Source: Tipula vernalis (taxonomy: Eukaryota; Arthropoda; Insecta; Diptera; Tipulidae). From it: a stretch of DNA of 64,000 bases. Below, piece after piece: positions 22,132 to 33,895 of the stretch; the first letter of the stretch is position 1; the number at the start of each line of letters is the position of its first letter. The notes under the pieces were generated by a model. That model was given only the letters and a program-made list of their open reading frames with translations, did no database searches and was not told the DNA's origin. The position numbers were made by a program, and so were the translations under genes. Location: contig OY282560.1 in the NCBI GenBank assembly GCA_958295665.1, positions 39,164,590-39,228,589 on the forward strand, written 5' to 3'.

Positions 22132-22996
22132 ACTGACAGACTGACAGACTGACAGACTGACAGACTGACAGACTGACAGACTGACAGACTGACAGACTGA
22201 CAGACTGACAGACTGACAGACTGACAGACTGACAGACTGACAGACTGACAGACTGACAGACTGACAGACTGACAGACTGACAGACTGACAGACTGACAGA
22301 CTGACAGACTGACAGACTGACAGACTGACAGACTGACAGACTGACAGACTGACAGACTGACAGACTGACAGACTGACAGACTGACAGACTGACAGACTGA
22401 CAGACTGACAGACTGACAGACTGACAGACTGACAGACTGACAGACTGACAGACTGACAGACTGACAGACTGACAGACTGACAGACTGACAGACTGACAGA
22501 CTGACAGACTGACAGACTGACAGACTGACAGACTGACAGACTGACAGACTGACAGACTGACAGACTGACAGACTGACAGACTGACAGACTGACAGACTGA
22601 CACACTGACACACTGACACACTGACAGACTGACAGACTGACAGAATAACAGACTGGCAGACTGGCAGACTGACAGACTGACAGACTGACAGACTGACAGA
22701 CTGACAGACTGACAGACTGACAGACTGACAGACTGACAGACTGACAGACTGACAGACTGACAGACTGACAGACTGACAGACTGACAGACTGACAGACTGA
22801 CAGACTGACAGACTGACAGACTGACAGACTGACAGACTGACAGACTGACAGACTGACAGACTGACAGACTGACAGACTGACAGACTGACAGACTGACAGA
22901 CTGACAGACTGACAGACTGACAGACTGACAGACTGACAGACTGACAGACTGACAGACTGACAAACTGGCAGACTGACAAATTGACAGACTGACAGA
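22132..22996. repeat. (CAGACTGA)n octamer array, about 108 units
   Basis: An 865-bp tandem array of the octamer CAGACTGA. It is almost perfectly homogeneous except for a variant block at about 22600-22665 (CACACTGA units, one 'cagaataa', two 'ctgg' variants) and the right edge at about 22960-22985. Because 8 bp is not a multiple of three and lacks stops on the minus strand, all three minus frames stay open and read SVCQSVSL repeats; this is not evidence of a gene. Confidence 0.95.
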
Positions 22997-25589
22997 GTAA
23001 ACTCCTAGAGTAAAATAAAACTCCATAAACTGTAATATTGACAATCTGCTCTAAAAACCTGCTAAAGCTAAGTTTAACTTAAAGATTCGGGGTCAAAAAT
23101 ATTATTAATGTCAATAATTTAAAAATGTACATCTTAAACGCCAGTTAGAAGCCTAAAAAGAAAAATTTATCTCAATCTGATAGTCAGTTAATAATTCCAA
23201 TATTTTTTGTAAAAAAAAAAAAACCGAACCCAAAGTTTTAATTCAATTTGTACAGTAAAATGAATAATTCAAACGTTAATATAAATAAAAATGTTTCGTT
23301 TGGAATAAATTTAAATAATCGACAAAAAAATGATTAACAAATTAATCAAAAACAAAAACAAAATTCAATTTAATCCGATTTTAATACAAAAAGAATTACA
23401 CGAACATATTTTTTCAATTATAAATTAACTTTTAAACCATACATTTCAATTGATGAATTTTTTTTTTGTTTTTTTGTTGATTATCTGGTTTGTGACCGGT
23501 AGCTCTGTTAATGTTTAATAATTATGTTAATTATTTTAATAATGTGGGTGGGTTGTTATATTTTTTGGATGAGCGCGGTTATGATAAATTGGAAATATTT
23601 CTAGGCCTAAATAAATAATTAATTAGTGCTGCGGGTGTAAGATTAATTTACATGATAACCTTTAGCGTTTATGGATTAATTCGGATTATTCCCACAAACG
23701 AACTTTAAGTTATTTCCTAAATAGTACATTTGGATAATTTTTGTCTAAATAATATCTAATAAAAACTATTAAATTCAACTCAAGTATTGAACATACATGT
23801 ATCTACGTTTTCTTCAATAACTCTTTCCCTGTTACCAAAATATAAAATTGTCCCCTATTTTTTATTGTTTGTTGGAAACGATTTTTTTTTTATTAGTTTA
23901 AAATATTAATCATTTTTTAATAATTGCTTGTCATAAGCACACAATCATATACGATTATTTGAAAATCTTCATATTTGAATAATTTAGAGAATAATATAAA
24001 ACCATATAGGTATCATATATGAGGACATTCTGTCGATAAAAATTTATCGATTTTATTTTATGCAAACATACATCGACATAATTTAAATACACAATAATAT
24101 ATTCGGACTGAGGGCGAGGGAAGCATTTTGCAGAGTTAAACTAACTTCTAAATTTGTTATGCGACATAAAATTAAAAAATAAATCATAAAAAAATAAACA
24201 CGCTCGGAATCAGTTTCAAATCATTTTTATTATACAAAACTTAAATTAAACCTTAAAATATTTATGTAAGATTATTTTACAAAGTTTTAAAATTATACCT
24301 TACGAACAACCCCAATTCAATATTAACACCTCTCATACTCTCTGAACATAACCAAATAAGAATAAATCCTTATTGTAAGACAAAATACTTAAACCGAACA
24401 ACAAATTTAAGGTCGTAAAAAGGATTCGTTTTATTATTATAATGTACCTATATAGGAAGGTGTATATGGCTTTGTATATTTTGTGACGATAAATCTGAAT
24501 AACCTTTTGAATCCCATATAAAACTTTTTTTTTTTTTTTGGTAAGGTGCATAAATAAATCTTTTGGATTACAATAAAATAATTTTAATTTCGAATTTATA
24601 AAGTAAAATCCTTTTAAAAATATTTTTGGTACATACATTGTATTAAAAGCACAAACAGATGAGTGTCATATATAAAGATGAAAGTATGTAGATATGTATA
24701 AAACGAGAACTTTTCTTAAAATCTTGATTTCTTGATGATTTCAAAGTTTTTTATTCTTTTTTGAAGCTCAAAAGTAAAAAAAAAAACGGCAAACAAAAGA
24801 ATACGAAAAATATGAAAATTCATCATCGTTTTTGAATTTTTTTAATTAAATTACTTCTTTAATTTTTAATTAAAATTTTAAATTGACTTAAACGAGTGAA
24901 TTTATTTTATTTTTAGTCTCTTTGTATTTCTGTGTGTGTGTGTGCGGATTCAAATCTTTATACATACTTTGTTTCTATTGTAGATACCCTCCTTATATCT
25001 TGGGAATATAAAGAGAGGGCGAATCTCAATGTTTTAAGTACATATTGCAAATTTATTTAATTACCTTGTTGACAAAAAACCGCAAAGATAATACGAAATA
25101 GTATAAAATTAGTGAAAATTTATGCAATTTAGTAATAGATTTTCCTCCACTGGAGTTTAAGACGATTGGCAAGATTTTTAACAACGCACTAAAAAACTAC
25201 TTATTAACGAAAAATTCGTATTACAAATATATTTTAAAATTTTTCAGTTAACCAAAAGAAAATTGAACAAAAATTTTATCTGGCTAAGATTTTCCTTTAG
25301 GTTTTCATTTAGAGTAGGTTACTCAGTTACTCATAATAAATTTCCGTCATAATAGCAGGAACATTCTGTGGTCAAAAGGCAAAACAGACTAAATCAAATT
25401 TGACAATTTTTCTAGAGAGGTAGAAAAAGTTGCATTTTAAATTCATTTTCCACATATGTCGACAAAAAAGCTGCTACGGCTTGCGCCCACTGCCCTTGGC
25501 CACTTAAGTCAAGTTTAGTGGTGTTAGAGGATTTTTCGAAAAAAATTTCGGAAAATTTATACAAATTTTCTAATAATTTTTGGGATTTC
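22997..25589. other. AT-rich region without recognisable genes
   Basis: No coding support. It contains long A/T tracts, a T15-type run at about 24525-24540 and a short (GT)n at about 24932-24945. A 101-codon minus frame at 24333-24638 is low-complexity and has no motif. Confidence 0.55.
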
Positions 25590-25745
25590 CCACGGAAAAC
25601 ATAAACTGAATTTTTTTCCTGCGATAGCTATTGACAAGTTACATCAATGCCATCCGTCTCCAGACTGGAATGTCAATAACATAATCTGCATTATCGACTT
25701 TTTACTTTCGGCTGGAAACTTTTGGCTAACTTTTACAGGGTATAC
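25590..25745 (+). repeat. Related copy of the 31-kb hairpin element, one arm
   Basis: 'ttttttcctgcgatagct' and 'cataatctgcattatcgact' and surrounding bases match 31071-31265 in direct orientation. A roughly 45-bp segment around 'actctagaggctgattt' is missing here. Only the right half of the hairpin is clear. Confidence 0.7.
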
Positions 25746-26364
25746 AATGGTATATAATGTTCAGTTGTAACTACCTCAGTAAGTTAGTATTGATGCAAAT
25801 ATTGTAACATAACATCAATACTAACAAAAAGTTTTCAAGTTACTTACTACACTTGGAAATGCAACAAACCATCCACAGCTGAGGCTTGAAATTTAAATGA
25901 TTTTAAACATGACTTAAATAAATTTAATTTACGTGAGTTTTCTAATTCATCTGGCAGACTATTGAATATTTTAGGTGAAAATATTATAAAAGAATTTTGG
26001 AAATTTGTTGTTGTAAATTTTTCAATTCGAATATAACGCTTATATCTCAGGTCGTAATTGATACTAACATTAGACTGACTGACTTCAAAAGGAAAACAAT
26101 GCTTTTAAATCTTTATAGACGTAGGTGAGGTTTGTGCTAAATCTGTCCTTAAAAGCGACAATAACCAATTGTGCGTATTTGTGTTAGTGAAAATGATGAA
26201 ACTCCTTTTATAACGAATTTTATTTGTAATAAATAGAAAATGTCTAACCGGTTATGCATACAATATACGATATACCGGTTATAATACAATATACGATATT
26301 TAAATAACATAAAAATATTTTTAAGATATATAAGCTGTCTGAAAATAATAGTATTAGAAAAAGT
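25746..26364. other. AT-rich spacer
   Basis: No gene seen. The word 'tacaatatacgatat' occurs twice at about 26260 and 26285, a small local duplication. Confidence 0.5.
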
Positions 26365-27890
26365 AAGGGATTAGAGTATTTAGGACCACAAAGATTGATG
26401 GGATCTCATGTAATATATTGAATATAAGTAAAAACCATATTCCGAATTTTCTTGAGAAAATCCTGGGAAGCAAGCATCAAAATGACCCAAATACAAAAAT
26501 GTTACTGGACCTATGCTTTCCGAAAAATATTCCAGTTTGGAAAAAATTAGGAGATCTGGGTGTGTAGGGTAACAAAGTTTGATGACATCTCAAATAACAT
26601 AACGACTATAAGTAACAGAAATTTTCTGAATTTTCTTGAGAAAATCCTGGGAAGCAATCATCAAAATGTTCAATATAAAAATTGTCACTGGAACTAAGCT
26701 ATCCGAAAAATATTCCAGTTTTGGAAAAAGAAGAAGATCTGGATGTTTAGCACAACAAAGATTGATGATGTCTCATATAACACAACAACTATAAGTAAAA
26801 GACATTTTCCGAATTTTCTTGGGAAAATCCTGGGAAGCAAACATCAAAATGACCCAAATACAAAAATGTTACTGGACCTACGCTTTCCGAAAAATATTCC
26901 AGTTTTGGAAAAATTAGGGGATCTGGGTGCGTAGGACAACAAAGATTGATGACATCTCATATAACATAACGACTATAAGTAAAAGATATTTCCCGAATTT
27001 TATTGGGAAAATTCTGGGAAGCAAGCATCAAAATGACCAATATAAAAGAATGTCACTACACTTAAGCTATCCGAAAAATATTCCATTTTTGAAAATAGTC
27101 AGGTTGTTTAAAACAAACAACAATCTTATATAATATATCGAATATAAGTAAAAGTCATTTTCGGAATTTTCTTGAGAAAATCCTGGTGAGTAAGCATCGT
27201 AATGACCCAAATACAAAAATGTTACTAAGGGATGTGGGTGTTTAGGACAACAAAATTTAATGATGTCTCATTATAACATGACAAGTATAAGTAACAGACA
27301 TTTTCCGAATTTTCTTGCGAAAATCCTGGGAAGTGAGGTGAAGCTCTCAAGAAAATTCGGAAAATGACTTTTACTTTTATTCGATATATTATATGAGATG
27401 TCATCAAACTTTGTTGTATTAAACACCCTCTTGCCTCGGATTCTTTTCTCGGATAACTTAGGTCCACTAACTTTTTTGAATTCAGGTTATTTTGATGCTC
27501 GCTTCTAATGATTTTCTCAAGAATATTTGGAAAATGAATTTTCCCTATAATCGTTATGTTACCATATATGAGATGTCATTAAACACCCTAATCCTCTATT
27601 TTTTCTAAAACTTAATCTAGTTCCGGATAGCCTATAATATTATGCCAACTTAGCATAGAGATTAGTTTGGTGTCAGCTTCCTAGAATTTTCTTAAGAAAT
27701 CGGGAAAATCATTTTTTCATAATATTTGGTATATGTTAGGAGATACCGTATCAAACTTTTTTGTCATAAAAACCCAAACCCTTTCCAAACTGAAAACAGT
27801 GGCGGATAGTGTAGATTCGATGCCATATTATTGTATTTAGACCATTTTGGCCATGTTCTTAGGATCTCCCCAAGATAATTGAAAAATTAT
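26365..27890. repeat. Palindromic array of a ~184-bp tandem unit
   Basis: About six forward units, anchored on 'gaaaatcctgggaagcaagc' at about 26457, 26641, 26823, 27007, 27176 and 27318 (spacing near 184 bp, shorter at the end), are followed at about 27345 by about three units in reverse orientation. The reverse units are recognised by 'ctcaagaaaattcggaaaat' at about 27352 and diverged repeats near 27515 and 27690. Each unit also carries 'gatgacatctcatataacat'. The polarity switch falls between 'cctgggaagtgagg' and 'agctctcaagaaaattc'. Short open frames within units have no coding logic. Reverse units are more diverged than forward ones. Confidence 0.85.
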
Positions 27891-27905
27891 TTATTCATAT
27901 TAAAC

Positions 27906-28951
27906 ACCGCTGTGAAGTTTTTGGACACTTTTTTTTGGGGACAAAAATTTAAGCGAGTGTACTGTGAAGTTTTTGGAAAAAATTCAGATTTTAGAAAAAT
28001 TAAGTTTTTGGACATATATTTATGCGGTTGTACATCCTTTAACAGTGTATTTAACAAAAATAAAGTTATTCAAATGAAATAGGCCTCAAATATTTTCTAA
28101 CATTCATTTCTAATTTTCTTTGCAACAAATCAACGAATTTAACCGCCATAGGGCTTTTGCAAAAAAATTTTGAAAGTTAACAAATCGACCAATTTCGTTT
28201 GGAACAAGGACGTTGTTCTCTATTATACCAAATAGGACGAATCTCAGAGATTGGCTCATATAGTGACTATATTGGTTGTAAAGTGCATACATTGGGAATT
28301 GAAATCACTCAGTGTCATCTTGTTATGGGCCGTAGGGCTCTTGCAAAAAAAATTTTGAAAGCTAACAAATCAACGAATTTCGTTTGGAACAAGGACGTTG
28401 TTCTCTATTATACCAAATATAATGAAATTTTTAAAGTTAACAAATCAACGAATTGTTCCAAACGAAATTCATCGATTTGTTAATTTTCAAAATTTTGTGC
28501 AAGAGCCCTACGGCTCATATCAAAATGGCACTGAGTGATTTAAATTTCGCAATGTATGCCATTTACAACCTATAAAGTCACTATATGAGCCAATCTCTGA
28601 GATTCGTCCTATTTGGTATAATATAAAACAACGTCCTTGTTCCAAATAAAATTCATCTATTTGTTAAATTTCGAAATTTTTTGCAAGAGCCCTACGGCTC
28701 ATATCAAAATATCAAAGTGGTGCTAAGATCTTTGATTTGTTGAAAAGTATATTGGAAATAAATGTTAGAAATTATTTGAGGCTTGTTTTATTTGAATAAC
28801 TTTATTTTTGTTAAATACAGTGTTAAAAAAAGTATTTACACTCGCATAAACATTAAGTCCAAACACTAATTTTTTATTTTGTCCAAAAATTTCACAATGT
28901 ATATTCGCATAAATTTTTGGCCAAAAAAGTGTCCCGAAACTTAACACCGGT
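27906..28951. mobile_element. Foldback-like element with long inverted repeats
   Basis: The 1046-bp element is almost entirely palindromic, with a centre near 28454. Ends are ACCGCTGTGAAGTTTTTGG (left) and ACCGGTGTTAAGTTTCGGG (right, reverse-complemented), followed in both arms by 'gacacttttttt'. The 9-bp sequence ATATTAAAC directly repeats at 27897-27905 and 28952-28960, as expected for a target duplication of the Foldback/MULE type. Arms contain an outer ~220-bp block (with 'aacaaaaataaagttattcaa') and inner tandem units bearing 'acaaggacgttgttctctat' and 'gagccctacggctcat'. No transposase is present, so it would depend on a protein supplied elsewhere. Confidence 0.85.
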
Positions 28952-29009
28952 ATATTAAACATCGTATTTATTAGATGAAAAGTTATTTTCTGTTGTTTAT
29001 TTTTATTGA

Positions 29010-30770
29010 TTGCAGGAATTTAATCCTAATATTTTTGCCGGAGAGTTGGGTGAATTTTTATCTCTTACTGCTTCAAAAAATTTAATTATACTTGGTGACA
29101 TAAACATAGACACTTTAAAGGATACTAATGCATCTAGTCAGTATAAATTATTATTGTCATCTTATGGATTTTATTCTTTTATTAATAAGCCCACAAGGAT
29201 AACTGCTGATAGTTCCACTTGTATCGACCATATTTATATTCGGAAAAAGCTCAACTGTACAACAGTTTTTAATTCTTCGGTCTACGATTTTTGTATCACT
29301 GATCATTCTGCTATAGTTCTATTTCTTACTTGTGCTTTATCCTATGATTCGGTTAGAAAACCAACGACAACTACTCGATTCAACTATGATAAATTAATTG
29401 ATTTGCTGTTAAAAGTTTCATGGCTGCCTCTATACGAATTGTTTAATGTGAATGATGCATATTCTTATTTCATAAAAATCTTAGAGTGTAATATTCGCAA
29501 ATGTGAGGAAATTTCATATGTGGGGCATAACTTCAAGCGCCAAAAAAATAAAGATTGGTTTACTCCAGGACTGTCGGAAAAAGTAAATCTTAAGAACCAT
29601 TTAGGAAGAAAGCTGAAATTGCATCCTTTGAATACTAAATTAAAAAAGGATAGAAAACTTAAAAATGCTACATATTTTTAATTTAAGTCTCACAACCGGA
29701 ATTTCGTTATTTAAAAGTGGACTTCAATGTGATCTCAATAACTACAGGCCTATATCTTTGCTCCCCACTTTTTACAAAATATTGGAAAAAGCGGTTAAGA
29801 CAAGAATGCTTGATTTTTTAAATGAAAGTAACTTCTTCAGTAACAAACAATATGGTTATAAAAAAGGCATAAACACCGAAAACGCTCTAATTAATTTTTT
29901 GTCACCCATTTATATTGGTTTGAATAATAATATTAAAGTTTTTTTCTATTTCTTGATATCACTAAAGCTTTTGATACAGTTTCTCATTGTGTATTGTTGG
30001 ATAAACTTTATTTTGCCAGTTTCAGACGAATTTCTTATCAGTGGTTAAAGTCTTATTTAAGTGAAAGAAAGCACTGTGTAAGAATAAATGGGGTTCTTGG
30101 TGACTACATGTTAATAAAATCGGGCGTTCCTCAAGGTTCTGTTTTAGGACCAAGTTTAGTTTTAGTTTATTTTAATTCGTTACGCAAGTTAAACTTTAAA
30201 GGTCACTTGGTGGTTTTTGTTGATGACACATCTCTTTCCTATACTAATCCTACTCGAAAGGTTATTCATGATGACTTTCGCTACAAATTATGCGTAATTG
30301 GTTCAATCTTCATCATATGATAATTAGTACAAAAAACAAAATATATGAATTTTGATCTCAGAGATAAACTTGACGTCATATTTCAACCATTTTTATTTGT
30401 CATAGAATCGGGTATACTAATACAAATTGCCATAGATATTGTACCAAAATTGATAAGGTGAACCAGTTTAAATACCTAGGAGTGGTGTTGATCACATAAA
30501 ACAGGTAAAAACTAAGTTGCATTTCGCTTTAAGAAGATATATTCTTCGGTCTGTCTGTCGTAAAAGCTTTTTAAAATCTTTAGTTAATAGTGTAACCGAA
30601 TATGGTATAACTGTTTGGGGTGGTGTATATTTCACCAATCTTTTACCAATTATTAAGATGCAAAAAGTAAAAGAGATCATAGTTTCCCGCTGTTTCTTAA
30701 ATCTGGTATTTTAAATATTCGAAATTTGTACATTTTTAAAGTATTAAAATTATTTTTCTCTTTTAGTGGT
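29010..30770 (+). pseudogene. CR1-like LINE ORF2, 5'-truncated and broken
   Basis: Plus-strand ORF2 starting within the endonuclease: NLIILGDINIDTLKDT (catalytic D/N), CIDHIYIRKK and CITDHSAIVLF (catalytic histidine) in a 223-codon frame from 29010. KDWFTPGL marks the EN-RT linker. RT continues in new frames with LNNYRPISLLPTFYKILEKA, NKQYGYKKGINTENAL, SGVPQGSVLGPSLVLVYFNS and VVFVDDTSLSY (FADD box as FVDD), then VNQFKYLGVV and a C-terminal SGILNIRNLYIFK. A segment between linker and RT is deleted, and the first palm aspartate block is frameshifted. It starts 59 bp right of the Foldback-like element. Clade is CR1/L2-like by motif style, not certain. Confidence 0.85.
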
Positions 30771-30931
30771 TTTAAATGAAAAAGGCAAGACAAATGTATT
30801 GGGTTACGTTTTTGCATTTTACAGGTTTTCGTCAAGTGCCTTTTACAAGAAAGGAAAGTTGCAGAACTCTCAAGCTACCCGCGGTAAATCTCGGAAAATT
30901 CGATTTTTCAAAAATTATTACAAAATTTGTA

Positions 30932-31179
30932 TAAAATCAGCCTCTAGAGTGGTATGTCTGGAGATGGCTTCAATTGATGTGAAAACTCAATAGCTATCGC
31001 AGGAAAAAAATTCAGTTCAAGTTTCCCGTGGGAAATCTCGGGATTTAAAATTTTGGAAAATCGACTTTTCCGAGATTTCCCACGGGAAACTTGTACTGAA
31101 TTTTTTTCCTGCGATAGCTATGGACAAATCACATCAATGCAATCGATCTCCAGACATAACACTCTAGAGGCTGATTTAT
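30932..31179. mobile_element. Hairpin MITE with 109-bp arms
   Basis: The arms 30932-31040 and 31071-31179 are inverted copies that match along nearly their whole length (for example 'atcagcctctagagt' with 'actctagaggctgat', and 'gctatcgcaggaaaaaaatt' with 'aatttttttcctgcgatagc'), with a 30-bp loop. Related sequence outside the right arm (to about 31265) also occurs at 25590-25745, so the mobile unit may be longer than the hairpin. No target duplication was identified. Confidence 0.75.
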
Positions 31180-31274
31180 TTTCGGCTGGAATGTCAATAG
31201 CATAATCTGCATTATCGACTTTTCACTTTCGGCTGGAATCTTTCAGCTAACTTAAACAGGTTATGTGCAAGGCA

Positions 31275-32105
31275 CTATTTCCTCAGAAGACTTAAATCAG
31301 TATTCATATAGACTGAAAGTAGAGAAGTAGACTGAAAATAAAGTAACACCTCTAAAACCAGCATGTAAAAGTTTTTGAAATAATACATTGTGGTTAACCA
31401 TATCAAAAGCTTTTGTAAATTCCACAAAAATAGACGCAAGAGATTTTTTCTTGTCAAGAGTTGTATATAGGAAATTTGTGAATTTTTATAAAGCACCATC
31501 AGTACCTTTAGATTTCCTAAACCCGAACTGCATATTATGCAAAAAATTTGTTTTATTTAAAAAACTAACTACTCTTTGTTGAGCTACCTTCTCAATAAGT
31601 TTAGAAAACACGGATAGTAAAGTAATGGGTCTGTAATTTGCAACATCGGCTTTGTTACCTTTTTTAAAAATAGGAATAACGACGCCTTTTAGTTTAGCTG
31701 GGGAAATTTCAGAATCAAAACTTAAATTTATAATGTTTGAAAACACATCTACAATATATTAGAAATTGTTTTAACGAAATAAGAAGATTTCAGAATTGTT
31801 ATGAATTTAAGCAATTCACATGGACAAGTTCCAAAGAAAACAGATGTATGAACATTACAGAACAATTTTCATCAGTGTCAATTTTCTCAATTTGAGCGTT
31901 TCTGCAGTCTTTGTTAAATACCTCATCAACTAGTTTTTAGCAATCCACCCTAGTAAAAAGCACATGATGTTTAACAATTTTATTTAATTCATCGAAACGA
32001 CTTTTTAAATCTAAATCATTCAAATTTCGAGCTAACCTTCTGGATAATTTATTCCTAAGCCTAATTTTACTAAGCTTTATAGGTGTAATTCACAGCTTAA
32101 TAATC
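31275..32105 (-). pseudogene. LINE reverse transcriptase fragment, minus strand
   Basis: Minus-strand frames give a pre-RT region (about 32000-31760), then KLKGVVIPIFKKGNKADVAN followed by YRPITLLSVFSKLIEKV and NMQFGFRKSKGTDGAL (31746-31486), the fingers and palm entry. In another frame follows a FVEFTKAFDMVNH-like block at about 31430-31380 with the first catalytic aspartate replaced by E or lost to decay. The match ends at about 31275 before the PQG and FADD boxes, so the 3' half is absent. It faces the plus-strand LINE across the hairpin MITE. Confidence 0.8.
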
Positions 32106-32589
32106 CTGTTGTTTGATTTAAATTCAACCACCGAGAAATTTTGGTTTATACACAATTTTAAGTAAGTTTAGAAAAATATTAAAATGAAAATGTAAGCGGA
32201 ACATAATAATTATTAGTTCTTGGGGAAAAAATATTTTACTTTACAAAACATACTTGACAAATTAAAAAATCTGGTAACAACCCTTTTCGTGTAGCTTCAA
32301 TTCATACTAACTTCATTAATTTTCGTTTTCGCTGTCAAATTTAAGTTTTTGAAAAATATATTCAGAACCTTTATTCTGGCTTCATCAAGTTTATAAGAGT
32401 TAACAAAAATATAATAATAATACATTAGCAAAGAGAATTTCTTGAGATCTGACGCTAAATAATCCAATTTTCATTTTTGATGTCGATATCGATACAAATA
32501 AAAATGTAAGTTTAGGTAAACACACAACAAACGCATAGCTGGAAATCATTCTTCCTATTTTGAACGTCATATTGTACGCTACCATACCA

Positions 32590-33895
32590 AAGAATGTGAT
32601 ATCTTGCTAAACCTAAAATCATTTTCAATAAAGAGAAAAATAGTTAACGAAAGAAACTGTTGTTGGCGTGCGGGTGATAGAAACAAGGTTGACGATTATT
32701 TCAAAACTGAAAATATTTCCATGGGAATAAACGAATCTAATTTAAAAAAGGCATGCGTTGAAATTATAATTAAATTCCAAACATGTCATTAATCTTGAAA
32801 ATGTTAAATCCTGGGTGTATGAAAACACAGAGGACATGCGAAATAAAGTTAAAGAGGAAACTAAGTTTAAAATTATATGCATAAAAATGGACATTGCGAC
32901 TAGATGTGACAGATCTGTATTGGGCATTAATGCTCAGTACATTTTACATGACACGATTTTATTACGAACGCTAGCAATGGTTGAATTAAAAGATCGATTG
33001 TTGAAGATTTTATTGTTGTATGCTGAGAACAATGAAATTGTTGTATTAGAACATGAAAATAATGATGGACGATTGTGAAACAGAATGTGACTTATTTGAA
33101 AATGAAAATACAGCTATGCACAATAAGAGAAGCAATGATGCTGATAATATTAATATTACCTTAGCTCGTGGTTAATGACATACTTAAGGATAAATTTATT
33201 GAAAAACGATTAGCGAATGGCAGATATGTCTGTAAAAAATTAAGCACACCAAACATATTAGTATTGATTAAACCCTAGTTAGATTGCCCTACACGATTCG
33301 ATATGTTGAATCGATTATTAGAATCATAAAGTTTTTGTGACGAAATGTCAGAAAATTACACAGTTCTTAAATTGCCAAACGAAGACTGGTTGTTTTAACG
33401 AAGACATTTGTTGCCGCCTTTGAGACTATAAAGTTTGCTACAGTTTAGTTACAAGACGAAAAATTGCTAATAGGTGACTTCTTCGGAATCTGAATGAAGC
33501 TTTGAATTGAAATTGACGTTGCTAATCGAGAGAAAAACTTATTATGTGGAGAGTTTGTTTTAGCTGCTTTGTACTTAGATTTTCGGTATACATTTTTATT
33601 ATCTAATGGACAGCTTGACATTGCGCGAAACCATTTTATTAAAGTTGGGCGTTACTATCTGGACAGGCTCTCATCGCAATGTACAAAAAAAAGAACAGAA
33701 TGGTCTTCTAATAAAAGTTTGAATGCTGAAGGGAAGCACAACATATCAGATTTGGAGTTATATCTTCAGGAAATGGAATAAGAAGAAGAACAAGATGTTG
33801 TCTCAAAAATGGATGATGAAAGTGTCAAATTATTGCCGACCGTATACCTTCAACTAAAACAAGCGGCGAGAAGAACTTTTTAGCTTTGAAATTAA
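32590..33895 (+). pseudogene. hAT transposase, broken
   Basis: Plus-strand frames give collinear hAT-like blocks. FKIICIKMDIATRCDRSVLG (about 32868-32928) matches the block carrying the first catalytic aspartate, and INAQYILHDTILLRTLAMVE follows. LDCPTRFDMLNRLLE (about 33278-33320) is the TRW-like block between catalytic positions. LLCGEFVLAALYLDFRYTFLL (about 33541-33604) is the C-terminal ALYLDPR motif, followed by a decayed dimerisation region to about 33880. In-frame stops (for example just before LDCPTRF) and frame changes make it non-functional. A possible right terminus with a CAGAGTTTCAC start (reverse complement of about 34411-34421) lies downstream; no matching left end was found. 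Confidence 0.75.

Noticed and set aside
21829..23044. Three long minus-strand open frames (260-318 codons) of SVCQSVSL repeats
   Set aside because: They are the by-product of an octamer array that has no stop codon in the three minus-strand frames; all three are open at once and there is no non-repetitive domain.
24333..24638. 101-codon minus-strand open frame
   Set aside because: Interrupted in composition by a T-run that translates to poly-lysine; low complexity, no family.
28199..28483. 94-codon plus-strand frame
   Set aside because: It lies inside the arms of the Foldback-like palindrome and repeats with the inner tandem unit; no motif.
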